From Batkoa obscura (taxonomy: Eukaryota > Entomophthoromycota > Entomophthoromycetes > Entomophthorales > Batkoaceae), in the NCBI GenBank assembly GCA_030770535.1, contig JASVEC010000046.1, positions 124,001-188,000 of the forward strand: DNA of 64,000 nt, given 5' to 3'. Position numbers and translations under genes: made by a program. This document shows positions 36,836-48,266 of this stretch, piece by piece (the first letter of the stretch is position 1; the number at the start of each line of letters is the position of its first letter). The notes under the pieces were generated by a model. It ran no database searches and was not told the origin of the DNA. It saw nothing but the letters and a program-made list of their open reading frames with translations.

Positions 36836-38826
36836 CTAAAATAAATACATAATATTATTACTATTTAAATTTAATGTGCTTGAATTTTTCAAACTTGGAT
36901 TTTCAATGAAAAAAACTTGACTAGCTTGTTCAGCTGCTTTTTTCATTTCTAGTTCATCATTAGCATCTTTATAAAGGTCGCATTTATCACACTGTCTACA
37001 AGGTTCTCCAGGATTAAATCGAAAATGGTCACAAAAATGACTATACATTTGCTGCTGGATACCTTCTCTACACAAATAGCACATAATATATCCTAAATAA
37101 TTATTGAATATTATAGCTAAGCATTTTAATTATAAACTTACCACATCGACAAGTCATTTTGTTACATCCATCTAATTTAGTAAATGATAAATTACAATTT
37201 GGGCACTATAAATTAGTCATTGAGTTCATTAATAATTATTTAAAATTACTGTTCTTTTAACTGCTTCTGCCATTGCAGCTTCCACTTTTAATCTCAGTGC
37301 ATCCTTTTCATCTTCCATACATTGATGAGATAGTAAAGATTGTGTATGGCAAAGTCTACATGAGAGTTTATTACATTCTGTATTCCTACATTGAAATAGT
37401 CGATTATCCGGCAACTTGATCATTGAGTCAGGGATATAAGTGATAGGCAGATAATCTAACAAATTAAAGGAGGTGACCTCCGATATCCCAATGACAGTTA
37501 GGACAGTTAATAAAATCCTTAGAGATAATAAAATAGGATAAAATAAGAACAATCCTCTTTTCATAGGTTCAATTATTGTGATTAATAAACCCAATTTAAA
37601 AAAGTTTAACCAATTTAATAATCTGATACGCTTAGGATTATCAATCTCGACATAGCGACAAAATGGACACCTTACTAAAGGTAATTTACTTGATTCCAGT
37701 TCCAACTCCAGTTTAGTATTAAAATAAGACTCTAATAGGTCTGATTTTAATATTCTTTTCAATTCTAATTCTGATATCTTTTCTTTACATCCACTAATAT
37801 CTATACAACTAATATATCCTTTTTCTTTAAAATCACTTTGTCCATAAATGGTTTCACTAACATATTTATTGACACACTCGATACAAAATAAATGACCTTT
37901 GGTGCATTGACATAGCTCTTCAAAAGTAAAATCGGTATAACAACATTGACATGAGATAACTTGATTTTCTTTAGCATATTGTTCTTGATTTAATCTTATA
38001 GCGTACTCCCTATCAAGCTGTACGATACTTTTTTTGTCTTTATTTTCCAGTTGATTTATTTGCTGAAGTAACTCAAAAGTATACATTGAAGGCTCATCTA
38101 TTTTGTCTCTGTTCACCATCATTCCAATCAATGAGCTCATCCATGTATGATTACTATTTAACTGAGTTAGTCTATCATAACTTGCTAAAAAATCATGGTT
38201 GGTCTCCGCTAAAATAGCTCGTATCGTTGATCTAGGGGTTTTCGGAAATAAATTATATAATCGATTCTTTGCTCCTACTGCATAAGATTCTGAGCGAAAA
38301 TAATCCTTTTTATCGATCTTGTTAAAATCTTTCCTTTTTAAATATTTTCCATTATACTTCAGTAGTCTATCCACTGCTTCATAAATAATACTATGGCGAC
38401 TACTTATTATTATTTCCCTTATTATACCAACTTCAACGTCTGGAAACAATTCATTAATAATTTCCAAATAATAGTTTCGAGTAGCTGAACAATATGGTGT
38501 TAAGCTTAGGCTTTTTGGCACTGTAGGGTAATGGGAATAATTCAAATTGAAAAACTTATCACATATCCTTTCCACATGTCTATCTTTATAGTAACTACAG
38601 CAATGCTCTAAATAATAGGGATCTATAAAAATGACTAAGCTTTACATAGTTTCAATAAATATTTCATTTTACCACAATCCGGAAATATTTCAATCAGCTC
38701 CTTGATTTGCTTTGGATACTTGCTCTTTTCAATATCATATCTCTTGCCATTTTTTGATGTGACATAGTTATTACTAGTTGAGCTAGAAATGTGCTGCGAA
38801 ACTATTTTGCCGAGGTTATTCCACAT
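36836..38826 (-). CDS. RNF216/TRIAD3-like RBR E3 ubiquitin ligase
   Basis: RING-IBR-RING ligase in four exons. Exon 1 starts at 38826; a 50-nt intron joins it so that FPDC is followed by DPYYLEHCC, RHVERICDKF, as in the helical region of RNF216 (FP-x-V-D-P). The first RING is CQCCYTDFTFEELCQC...GHLFCIECVNKYV. The IBR has VRCPFC, LFQCRNTECNKLSCRLCHT and HQCMEDEKDALRLKVEAAM. The second RING lies in the last two exons: CPNCNLSFTKLDGCNKMTC, CRCGYIMCYLCREG, with the RNF216-type tail NHFC-like SHFCDHFRFNPGEPCRQC and CDKCDLY. The catalytic Cys of RING2 is the one in GCNKMTC. Two hydrophobic stretches between RING1 and IBR (FKLGLLITII; LFYPILLSLRILLTVLTVIG) may cross a membrane. That is odd for RNF216 and makes it RNF19-like in topology. 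Confidence 0.85.
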
Positions 38827-39095
38827 TTTTAATTGCCTTTATTAGCTATTGTTTTAATAATAGATTATTTCCTAAAACACAAAAAACATCCAGTTGGGAT
38901 TTCTAGTTTCAATTTATTTAGCTTTTTGCAATGAAAACTCCAAAGCTTGAACTACCAAAAAATGATTTAACCCAAATTAATTGCCCTTACTAAGCTTACT
39001 TTTGAAACTTTGAGAGCCAATCAGAGCCAAATCAACTTTATAAGAATAAGTAACGTAGCTACTATTTCTTTATTTTTCTTATATTTATTGCAACA
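38827..39095. promoter_or_regulatory. Divergent promoter region of the RNF216-like gene and ATG3
   Basis: The two start codons face away across 269 bp, so both promoters lie here. A ubiquitin ligase and a ubiquitin-like E2 sharing a promoter is suggestive, but no motif was identified. Confidence 0.45.
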
Positions 39096-40329
39096 ATGCA
39101 ATCAGTTCATAATATGTTTCATGGAGTTAGGGAGTACTTAAATCCCCTACTTAAAGACTCCAAGTTTATTGAAGAGGGCGTATTGACCCCAGAGGAGGTA
39201 ATTAAAATAAAATTTAAATTATATAAATTTCTGATTTAAGTTTAGTTTGTAGCCGCCGGTGATTATTTAGTTTTTAAATTTCCAACATGGCAGTGGTAAG
39301 TGATTGAATTAGATGTTGAAATTTTAAACTTATTAACATTATTTTTTAATAGGGAAGCAGGCGAAGAGTCAAAGAGACGAGAGTATCTTCCAGCTGATAA
39401 GCAGTTTTTGATCACTAGAAATGGTAAGTAAACTGTCAAAAAACAAATTAGAGTTATTAATTTTTTAGTTCCTTGTTTAAGAAGAGCTGGAGATATGGCA
39501 TATGCTGATGATAATTTTGATGAAAATGGTGATTTAGAAGGTGATGAAGGCTGGGTCGCGGCTTTTCAAGGTTCAGGTAGCTTAATTTGCAACAGCTGAT
39601 AGTAAAAAAACTAAATGTTTAATTAGATGGTCAAAAAGCGTTAAATAAAATAATTATCGACATTGAAGATGAAGATGATAGCGAGCCTATTGATGTAACA
39701 AATAGGATTAATAATCTAAATATCAATGAGCAGGATGACAAGGAAGAGGATAAAGCGCCATCCGATTTGGATGACATTCCAGATATTGATGATGAGATCG
39801 AAGAAGCCGAAATTGTAATGAAGTATACATACTCATTAAATATTAACTAACAATATAGACTACAAGCAAAGAAGATAATAGAGTTGAAAACGAGGTTAAA
39901 GAAGAAAATCCTGAGTCCAATCTATTACTAACACGTACCTATGATTTAAGTATAACTTATGATAAATATTATCGTACGCCTAGAATTTGGTTATATGGAT
40001 ATGATGAGGACAGAGTTCCCTTGGAATCAAAGCAAGTACTCGAGGATATCTCTCAAGAGCATGCTAATAAAACAGTAACTATTGATCCACATCCGCATCT
40101 CCCTGTTGTGCTTGCGTCCATCCATCCATGTAAGCATGCATCAGTTATGAAGAAATTGATCGAGGTATCAATGAATGCTAATAAGGAAGTTCGGGTTGAT
40201 CAGTAATTTTCTATTTTATTTATTGTGAATTTAAGCTAATTTTTAAAAAGGTATATGTTGATCTTTTTAAAGTTTATTTCTTGTGTGTTACCTACAATTG
40301 AATATGATTATACTGCATCTGCAGACTAA
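39096..40329 (+). CDS. ATG3: Autophagy E2-like enzyme ATG3
   Basis: Conjugates ATG8 to phosphatidylethanolamine on autophagic membranes. Exons give [19 protein letters not shown] (amphipathic N-terminal helix), [47 protein letters not shown], an acidic linker ([26 protein letters not shown]), then [35 protein letters not shown] and the active-site block [15 protein letters not shown]; the Cys of HPC forms the thioester. A short last intron (from 40203) leads to [20 protein letters not shown], ending at a TAA at 40327-40329. Both the linker that binds ATG7/ATG12 and the C-terminal E2 fold are complete. Confidence 0.94.
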
Positions 40330-41096
40330 TTGAGTTGATTTTCAGTTAGTCGCTTTTACTCTTTATTTATATTCTGAGTATTAAATTATTTTTAGTGTTA
40401 GCTTTTAGTGTTTGTTTTATGTTTTATAGATAGTTTATGATTTATGTTTTGCTTTAATATTAATACATTGTTTTTCTATTTTTTCTAGTTGTTCTTTTGA
40501 ATAACTTTGTTTATTTAAACATATAAAGTATCAAAGAAGATAAAAATTATGAAGCATCTCGTTTGAATGGTTTTCTATTGTTGCCTTTTTTAGATGCTCA
40601 GTTTTACTTTATATTCTGTAAAATCAAAATAATAATTCTTTTGATAACAAGTAATGACGAAAACAATCTACATATCGCATTAATTGTTAAAGCCAATTTA
40701 AAATAAAGATTATTTAATAAAGTCAGTTTACAATAATTACAATAACCATATAACATTACATTCTCTTTGTTTGATTAGTAATTTAAAAGGAGTAAAAATT
40801 TATCAGTTAACCAAAATTGAAACAATAACAACAATTATAATAATAACTTATTATTTGAATCAAGTGTTATTATCGAAAGGTAGAAAAAATAGAGATACAT
40901 AACACCGTAATATCATAGTTCGATTTTAAAAGTAAATAATAATACTGTAATGAAATTATAGAACCACTTCAAAAAGTAAACCTTTTTATTGAATGGTTTT
41001 GTTTTTCATACGTCACGCGAAAACAATGTTATGAAAACACAGACAACAAAAGTATAAATACTGTCAATTTAAACATTTTACCTTTATTTTTTTAAA
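40330..41096. other. Intergenic, AT-rich
   Basis: No gene, RNA or repeat recognised between ATG3 and the ketopantoate-reductase-like gene. Confidence 0.45.
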
Positions 41097-42187
41097 ATGG
41101 TAAATATTATCAATGGTAATAGAATGAGCTATGTAATCAAAAAACAAAACTAATTTTTTCCTAAGTTGGATGTGGCGCAGTTGGAGCCTTATACTCATCA
41201 AGACTAGCAAAAAACGAGCAAGTAAATATGTATGTGATAGTCCGCTCTGGGTACAATGTAGTTCAAGAAAACGGATTCCAAATCAAATCAAAAACATTCC
41301 AAGATTACCAATTTAAGCCAGCGAAAGGTAATATGACTTATTGGTTATGAATCGTACTTTATCAAATGTTAACTTTATTTAGTCTTTCCGAGCATAGAAG
41401 AAGCCTCAAAAGATGGCATAGTCTTTGATTATGTGTTAATAACTCTTAAAGCATTACCGGATCAATATGATATTCCTAAAATGATTGAACCATTGATCTC
41501 TAATAATACAACTATAGTAGTAGTTCAAAATGGAATTGATATTGAGCCTCCTTATAAGGAAAAGTATCCCAACAATTTATTGATCGGTTGTGTAGCTAAC
41601 GTGGCAGTAACTCAAACAGAGCCAGGTGTTATTGATGAGGCCGGAAGAAGTATAATAAGTTTAAGTACATTTAATACTGCTAAAAAATCAAATCCAAATG
41701 AGTTACCAAATGAACCAGAGTTACTCCAACTTATAAAATTGTTTAGAGATGGGGATGTAGAAATCCAATTAGTACCGGATATCACCATTGTACGATGGAA
41801 TAAAATAATTTGGAATGGGTCATTTTCACCAATTTGTATATTAAGTGGAGGATGCCATACGTTGAATATACATCAGGATAAAGAAGGAGAAGATTTAGTA
41901 AGAAGATCGATGCAAGAAATATTTGATTTAGCAGAAGCGGTTATTGGAGGTAAGTTTCCAGATTGGGTGCCAGAGCACACTGTTGAAGGATATTTAAGTA
42001 GAAGCTATGGAATGGCATATAAGCCTAGCTTGTTGATTGATTATGAAAGAAAAAACAAACTGAGCTGGAGGCTACGTTAGGCAATATGGTTAGAAAAGCA
42101 AAAGAGATCAATTATCCGGTACCGCTTAGTGAAACTTATTATATTTTATTGAAGTTGGCTGATTTGAAAAACAGAGGGATTATTTAA
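41097..42187 (+). CDS. 2-dehydropantoate 2-reductase-like protein (PanE/ApbA), with one frameshift
   Basis: NADPH-dependent reductase family that turns ketopantoate into pantoate. Exons 41097-41115, 41166-41327 and from 41383. The first splice gives MVNIINVGCGAVGALYSSRL, the Rossmann GxGxxG motif. Next come LITLKALPDQYDI, VVVQNGIDIEPPYKEKYP (the K-x-x-N/G-I motif), VPDITIVRWNKIIWNGSFSP (catalytic Lys in the W-x-K block) and the helical C-domain ending SLLIDYERK. At the A-run 42050-42055 the frame then runs to a stop at 42080. A shift of one base restores TELEATLGNMVRKAKEINYP and VPLSETYYILLKLAD to a TAA at 42185, the expected family C-terminus. So either one A was lost in the genome or the assembly miscounts the A-run. 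The extent given is for the family-length protein. Confidence 0.8.
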
Positions 42188-42994
42188 ACAAAATTGTGTA
42201 ATAAACTTTTGAGGGTTGCCCTAATTTTCTAATTTTTTTGCATATTGTTTGTAAGTTATTAAGTATAAATTAAGTCTATTCATATGCCAGTAAATTTATT
42301 GTCAATATCCTGCATCCTCAACTTTAATTCTTATTTTGGTATTTTTATACTAATTTCTTCATTTTACCTATTTATTTAAAGCAATATTGACTATTGATTA
42401 TGCAATATCAACTTGTTATAGCTAAAATTCTACCACAAGATATCTAATAGTAGCAATGATGATAGTGTTAAATAAATTATAAAAAAATTATTGATCTTAA
42501 GTTAAATTCTAACTTTATGAGAATTAGTAATTAGAGATTTTTTTAGAGATCAACTTTAACATAAAAGGTAACACAGTTCCTTGATCTTGATGATAGAAAA
42601 TCAAAGTAGCTTTTAAAAGTAAAAAAAGGAATAGAGGAGCTGTGTTATCAAATAGAATAAAAGTAACTTTCAACCAATGTATTAATGCTAATATATTTTT
42701 CAAATGCTAGTATAAAAGAATAAATTGATTTTAAAGTTCTCTGGAACTATTAATTAAGCTAATTTAAGTTTTGATAATGATTGACTAAATATAGGCTTTG
42801 TTAGGCCATTTTAAATTTAACAAAAAAAAAGAATTCGAATAAAAAAATGGGGTATTTTCTTAAATATAATTAAAATGGGTAACCTTGCCAAGTCTATATT
42901 CTTATAAATAAAACTAAGATCCGAAGTATGTGCCTATTTTTTTTGAAATATTTTGTAAGCTGGTCTTATTTTATTTGACATACAATCTTTCACT
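42188..42994. other. Intergenic, AT-rich, with one hairpin
   Basis: Holds the hairpin listed at 42567-42649. Otherwise nothing recognised; the right end must contain the transporter promoter. Confidence 0.45.
42567..42649 (+). other. Long imperfect hairpin, possible structured RNA
   Basis: GGTAACACAGTTCCT (42567-42581) pairs along all 15 positions with AGGAGCTGTGTTATC (42635-42649) if two G-U pairs are allowed. The 53-nt interior contains TGATGA. No known RNA family recognised; it may instead be a remnant of a small inverted-repeat element. Confidence 0.35.
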
Positions 42995-44746
42995 ATGGCC
43001 CACTTTCGACTAACTTTACAAGGGAAACATCGACCTTATGATTTAGGAGACAGTCAAAACCCATTAGGAACTTCAGAAAAGTCTGAGATTAACCTATTCA
43101 ATCAAGAAAGTAAAAAACAAGAACTGATAAAACAGATAGAAGATAGTTCTATGAATCGATTTCATATTAAACTAGTATTAGTTTCGGGTTTGGGGTTCCT
43201 AATAGACTCTTATCATCTATCACTGTTCACTTTCATTATTCCAATGCTAAAGTTTATTTATTACCCAGAGATGGATCGCTTTCCTTATTGCTGGGAAGTT
43301 GTTGTACGGTTCTCGATTTTAGTAGGTATGAGTTAATATTTACTAGTAGCAGGTGTTAATTACTAATTGTTATTTAGGAGTCATAATTGGATTACTTTAC
43401 TTTGGTTACATGGCTGATTGTTATGGTCGCAAAAAGGTAGTGGAAATATCTCAACTATAAATAAAATGATAATGATTTATTTTAATTAGATATATGCAAT
43501 CACAACTTCAATTACAATGATTGGTTCGCTTGGATGTTGTTTCTGCTCAAATACACTGCGAGGGATTAATGTCTTAGATGGTTTAATGTTTTGGCAATTT
43601 ATAGTTGGGATAGGAATTGGTGGAGATTTTGTTATATCTGGATTGATTGCGATTGAGTTTTCACCATTGAATTTGAGAGGAACTATGATAGCAAGCTCAT
43701 TTATATTTTATAGTTTTGGCAATTTAATTGGTGGCACTTTAACACATGTAATACTGTATATTTATAAAGATGCCATCAACAAAGATATCTTTATCCTTGA
43801 TAATATATGGCGAATATTGACATTATTTGGAGCTTTACTATCTTTACTTTCTTTACTAATTCGATGTACTATTCCAGAAACTTTAAGATATACTTTACAA
43901 GTAAAGCAGAATTTTTTAAATGGTATAAAAACAATACAACAGGTATTCAAAACTAATTTAAAAAATACCATTTATGAAGATAAATTAAAAATTCAACTCA
44001 GTGAATTAATGACTTCTTCATTCAATTTGTCTTCATTTCAACCTAATTATCCCACTCTTAGAGAAGTGATTGAATTTATAAGAAGAGATGTCAAAAACAT
44101 AAAATTGATATTATTTTTGAGCTTATCTTGGTTTACATTGGATTTTGCATATGCAGGTACTACATTAAATAATTCGGGGATTTTGAGCTATTTGGGATAT
44201 TCCGATGAAACTTCTGGTTATTTAACATTGCAACATGTAGCATTGGGGAATATTATGCTAACTTTAATGGGAGGCATACCGGGAGTTATATTGTCCGCCA
44301 TAATTATTGATAGAGTCGGCAGAGTGCGATTGCAAAAAATTTGTTTCTTTATGTTAATAGTCATTTATATTATTCTAAGTGCTGTATTTTATTTTCTAAA
44401 TAATGACACTCCAAAGTCGATCTTATCCATCATATTCTTTTCATTAGCTCGGTTTTTTATTAATTTAGGGCCTAATATTACAATTTTGATTTTAGCTTTA
44501 GAATCTTTTCCTACTAGATACCGTGGATTATGCTTAGCAATCCCTGCTTCCTTTGGCAAATTGGGTTCCATTTTCTCACAGATAAGCTTTATCAACTTTG
44601 AAGACAATCCAGCCAATTTTCCATTACTTTTATTTATTTGTACTATTGTTATGATGCTCGGTTTCTTAGTTTCATTGTCTTTAAAAGAAACAAAAAGCTT
44701 ATCATTACCAGAAAATTCAATGAATACTCTGTTACATGAAGCTTGA
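42995..44746 (+). CDS. MFS transporter, phosphate:H+ symporter type
   Basis: Three exons (42995-43325, about 43379-43437, about 43491-44746) encode about 545 residues with some 12 membrane helices. The first helix carries GLGFLIDSYHLSLFTFIIPM, close to the Pho84/PHS pattern (G-F-x-D-x-Y-D-x-F). Exon 2 has the MFS loop GYMADCYGRKK. Exon 3 has IVGIGIGGDFVISGLIAIEF (PHS signature region G-I-G-x-G-G-D), LNLRGTMIAS, RCTIPETLRYTL, DRVGRVRLQK and ALESFPTRYRGLCLAIPAS. The central loop (about 43900-44080) is long and hydrophilic, as in the family. Substrate could be phosphate or a phosphorylated metabolite such as glycerophosphodiesters (GIT1 type); the sequence does not decide. Intact. Confidence 0.85.
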
Positions 44747-45142
44747 TAATGTTTTAGTTAAGTTCATGGGCGTTAACTTTATTAATAAAGAGTTGAATTA
44801 AAAGTACAAGCTGCTAATTTATTAATGATAATGAATATTCGTCCTTATTATTTGTAAACAATATGTTAATAGTTATTACATAACCTTTTCACAGTTATAC
44901 TTGTATATAACTTTTGATGGTTTTATACTTTACTATTCCATTTATGAGCCAGTTTCATAGTAAATATTTTAACCAAAACAGATGGTGTCTTTTAAGTTTA
45001 AAGTGGTGATAGTACTCATTTGATCGCTTACATTTTAAATATGATATGATATTCCATATTGAGATTTGAATAATATAACATTGCAATAATTAAAATATAA
45101 ATTCAATTTTTTTCCTTTTTATTTGTTTTATTTTATTTTCGA
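44747..45142. other. Intergenic, AT-rich
   Basis: No feature recognised. No MITE copy is present upstream of the F-box gene that follows, unlike its three relatives. Confidence 0.45.
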
Positions 45143-46432
45143 ATGTCACTTAAATTCGACCAATTGCCAGATATTTTGTTAGAAGAGGTATTTAAACTAT
45201 TAAACCCAAATGAATTATTCAATTATTGTTTTTTAAATAAGTGTTTATTTAAAATTATTGACTGTGTTATCAAGTACAATTTAACTTATTCAGTTTATTA
45301 TTTTGGGGAATACCAGAATTATCAAAAGGAATTTATAGAAGAAAATAGATTGCTAATGAAGCATATTGTTATAGAATCAGACCCCAGTAAATATCTAAAT
45401 TCCTGTCCAAATTTGAAATCTATAGAATTTTATGGTATTAATAGTGGGATTAATGATGACAGCAGTGAGATCAGTAATAGTGAAATTCATGATAGTGCTA
45501 CAGAAACAAGAGCTGAATTACCGGGGCTAAAGAAATTAGGTATATTTGCCCTAAGCTATATGGACGCGCTAAGTTTATTTAAAAGTTATTTAAATCAAAT
45601 TGAAGTGTTTGAAATTGAAGGATCTGAAATAACTATTAAAGATTTAATTAGAGACTTCAACGCAAATAAATTAAAAGCACTTAGAATATACTCAGAGTAC
45701 AATTTATATCTTGTTGGATTAGATGTAATTAAAGCACTTTAATGCATTAGAAGAACTGAAATTGGTGTTTTTAAATGGTATTGCTAACCTTGATGAAGTT
45801 GGTCCTAATATAAAGTTTATTTCTAATTTAAAATTGAAAGTTAAGGTTTATTTAGATGGATTTGATATCAGTTGTCTCGGAGATCTAGGGGAATTAAAAA
45901 GTGTAAAGTTAATGAGTAAAGGTAGCGAATTTTTTAGGATAAATAATGACAATAATAACCTAAAGTTGTTTGGGAGCAGTAATATTGTAGCTTTGGGCTG
46001 TTTTGATTTTAAATATCCAGGCAATCATGCGTTTATGAGGCTATCAACTTTGAAGGAAATATATATTCAGCATTTATCTTTAGAATAATTAAAAACTATA
46101 TCTTTATTATCTAATATTTGGAAAGTCCAAATGGACAACTATAGTAAAATTGAGAAACATATAATTGAATCTGTTATTGAAAATAATTTATTTAAATGTG
46201 AGTTTATAAAACATCTTAAAATAAGCTGCTTTAGAGACTCATTTAAAGGTCTTATATATCTCTTATCTTTATTCCCAAACCTCAAAATATTAAAGTTAAT
46301 TACGATTTCAGATTATTTAATTATAATCATGGACAAATGGATTATAATCTTAGCACCCCATTATTGATTGTTGCTTTTAAAAGGGGTACAAAGCTTTATA
46401 ATATTTTTGTACAGGATCCATTGATAAATTGA
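45143..46432 (+). pseudogene. Broken F-box/LRR-like gene (family member 2)
   Basis: Starts MSLKFDQLPDILLEEVFKLL, then NELFNYCFLNKCLFKI and KYNLTYSVYYFGEY, the F-box-like N-terminus of the family. A clean 199-residue frame ends after LVGLDVIKAL. The rest continues in a second frame (FISNLKLKVKVYLDGFDISC; MRLSTLKEIYIQHLSLE), then past an in-frame stop (SVIENNLFKCEFIKHLKI; LFPNLKILKLI) and, after a further shift, reaches STPLLIVAFKRGTKLYNIF at about 46400. That is the family C-terminus. So there is one frameshift near 45738, one stop near 46087 and one shift near 46310. Recently broken: the pieces are still easy to read. Confidence 0.8.
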
Positions 46433-46894
46433 TACGTTTTGGGCCAAAACAATCTAAACTCATGCCTATATAATAATTATTATTAATAAAATAGATTATA
46501 TTGCTTTTATATATGAGGATATGGGGTTGTCCGAATTGGTTTCAGAAGTTATTTAGAGGTTGATCCAAATTTTGTGTCTAATGTGACGGTTAAATCCAAA
46601 AGCCTAAAATTAGATCCCTTTATTTAAAGCTTATTTTAATTGTTTCCTTTTCTTAAATATCTAATTTTTCTAACTATATGTTTTATGTTCTTTTTATTAG
46701 ATATTTAATAGATATATAATATATAACTATATAACTATATAACTATATAACTATATGAATACAGTTATTGACTTTATTTTTTGTTAAAATAAAAGTAAAA
46801 TGCAAACTTTAGTAATTAAAATTCGGAATAAGATTTTTGACAATTTTAATATAGTAGGGAGGAATATACAATATAAACATTGTAACCCATTTAT
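46433..46894. other. Intergenic, AT-rich with a short tandem repeat
   Basis: Contains four exact copies of the 8-mer ATAACTAT at 46723-46754. Near 46510 a GATATGGGG sequence resembles a MITE end but does not continue as one. Confidence 0.5.
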
Positions 46895-47372
46895 ACCAAT
46901 TTTAAGAGCTATGAAATATCGCTTTGTCAATCCCATGGTTACTTATAGGATAACAATCGCCTAAGCTTTTGTGCTCTCGAGTTCAGAGAAAATCAATCCC
47001 ACGTTCTTAGTTTGATTTGCTATGAGAATTTCTAGCTCCATCCCAAGGGATGTTATCTTACTATTTTGATATTTATACTTTTCAGAGTATAAAAGAGTTT
47101 ACAGAGTATAGTAGTTCGAGGCTTTTTAACTGAATTATTCCCTGATATCTCGAACATTTAATAAAGCCACTAAGTTTTCTTAATAGTATTTTAAGTAGAT
47201 TTACATTAGTATTATCTATTCTATTTGTCTTATATAGCTTGTAACCTATTACGTGCTATTATTCACAATCCAAGTTTACTTTAGTCACATAAACTAAGAC
47301 CTTTCGATTTATAGTGTAGTCAACCCAGCAATAACTGTTCTTGACTCCAAACACTGAGTACCAGATTTCACA
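46895..47372 (+). mobile_element. Second copy of the decayed transposon segment, inverted
   Basis: Matches the reverse complement of 594-1066 at roughly 80% by eye over about 470 bp, including GATTTGCTATGAGAATTTCT, TTTTTAACTGAATTATTCCC and TAGTCACATAAACTAAGAC-like stretches. The match ends at the first codons of the transposase-like frame (TPNTEYQIS is readable at 47340-47367), so this copy is cut off soon after that frame begins. The element is broken. Confidence 0.7.
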
Positions 47373-47413
47373 TAGTTTATTTGATTTCTTTCTCCTTTTT
47401 TGTTTTATACTTT

Positions 47414-47521
47414 ATATGGGGATGTATTTGTGTTTAAGAATTTTACTAACAATTTTTCCACGCAAATAGCGCTTAAAAAGATGGAAAAAGCAATGAAGCC
47501 AAAAAAAAACATCCCCATATA
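47414..47521 (-). repeat. MITE-like repeat (copy 10)
   Basis: Full-length reverse copy with both 12-bp ends present (ATATGGGGATGT ... ACATCCCCATAT) and TA flanks. One of the copies closest to consensus. Confidence 0.92.
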
Positions 47522-47577
47522 TTGCTTTTAATTTTGAAATCTCTGTCAAGCTTATATCAAAAATAAGGACAATAGTT

Positions 47578-47607
47578 GTATTTGTATTTGTATTTGTATT
47601 TGTATTT
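47578..47607. repeat. Hexanucleotide tandem repeat (GTATTT)5
   Basis: Five exact copies of GTATTT between MITE copies 10 and 11; likely length-variable. Confidence 0.9.
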
Positions 47608-47620
47608 GTTAAAAAACTAT

Positions 47621-47722
47621 TAGGGGATGTTTTTTTAGTTTCATTGCTTTTTCCATCTTTTTAAGCACTATTTGAATGGAAAATTTGTTAGCAAAATTCT
47701 TAAACACAAAAATACATCCTAT
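47621..47722 (+). repeat. MITE-like repeat (copy 11)
   Basis: Nearly full length, TAGGGGATGT to ATACATCCTA. The core AAGCACTATTTGAATGGAAA has diverged. It lies on the far side of the F-box gene at 48267 from copy 12, in opposite orientation. Confidence 0.85.
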
Positions 47723-48266
47723 TAATTATTCCCTTAGTTTTAAAAAAATCTAACGCTATCCCTTATTTTTTTCTTTCGTTATGGACAACAATGCCTTTCT
47801 TTGACCACTTTTTAAGCTATAGTTTGTAAGTGGATTTCGTTGATGAATAAAGTCATTGTATAATATTTAAATGTTTACCATAAAGTAATATATATCAAGT
47901 ATTAATAAAAAATGAATAACAAATTATTTTGGATTTTAGCAAAGGTTTTACAAATTCTTTTTTAGTAAATAATACTAATAATTTTATCAACTAACATCAA
48001 AATCAAATTTTTTATTTATCAAATCAATTATCTTTATTTCTGATTTATTTTTAATATTGTCTAATTTATTATCCTAGTTCTATTATATTAATATATGTCT
48101 ATAAAGGATATTTCTATAGGATAATTATATCTCTATTTATGTGTATTAAAATTTAATCGGTTTACCAAAAAAATACATACACTTATTTTGGAATATAAAA
48201 AGACTAAAAAACATTAAATGATAGAAATAACAACAATTATTATAAAAAGATTAATTAAATACAACT

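Noticed and set aside
38625-38680. A 23-nt intron in the RNF216-like gene
   Set aside because: An upstream donor (GTAAAATG) gives a normal 50-nt intron and produces the expected FPDCDPYYLE sequence.
46505-46620. Possible further MITE copy at GATATGGGG
   Set aside because: Only the first nine bases resemble a MITE end; the core AAGCGCTATTT and the right end are absent.
47578-47607. Possible CRISPR-like or telomere-like array
   Set aside because: It is a plain hexamer microsatellite with no spacers, in a eukaryotic setting.
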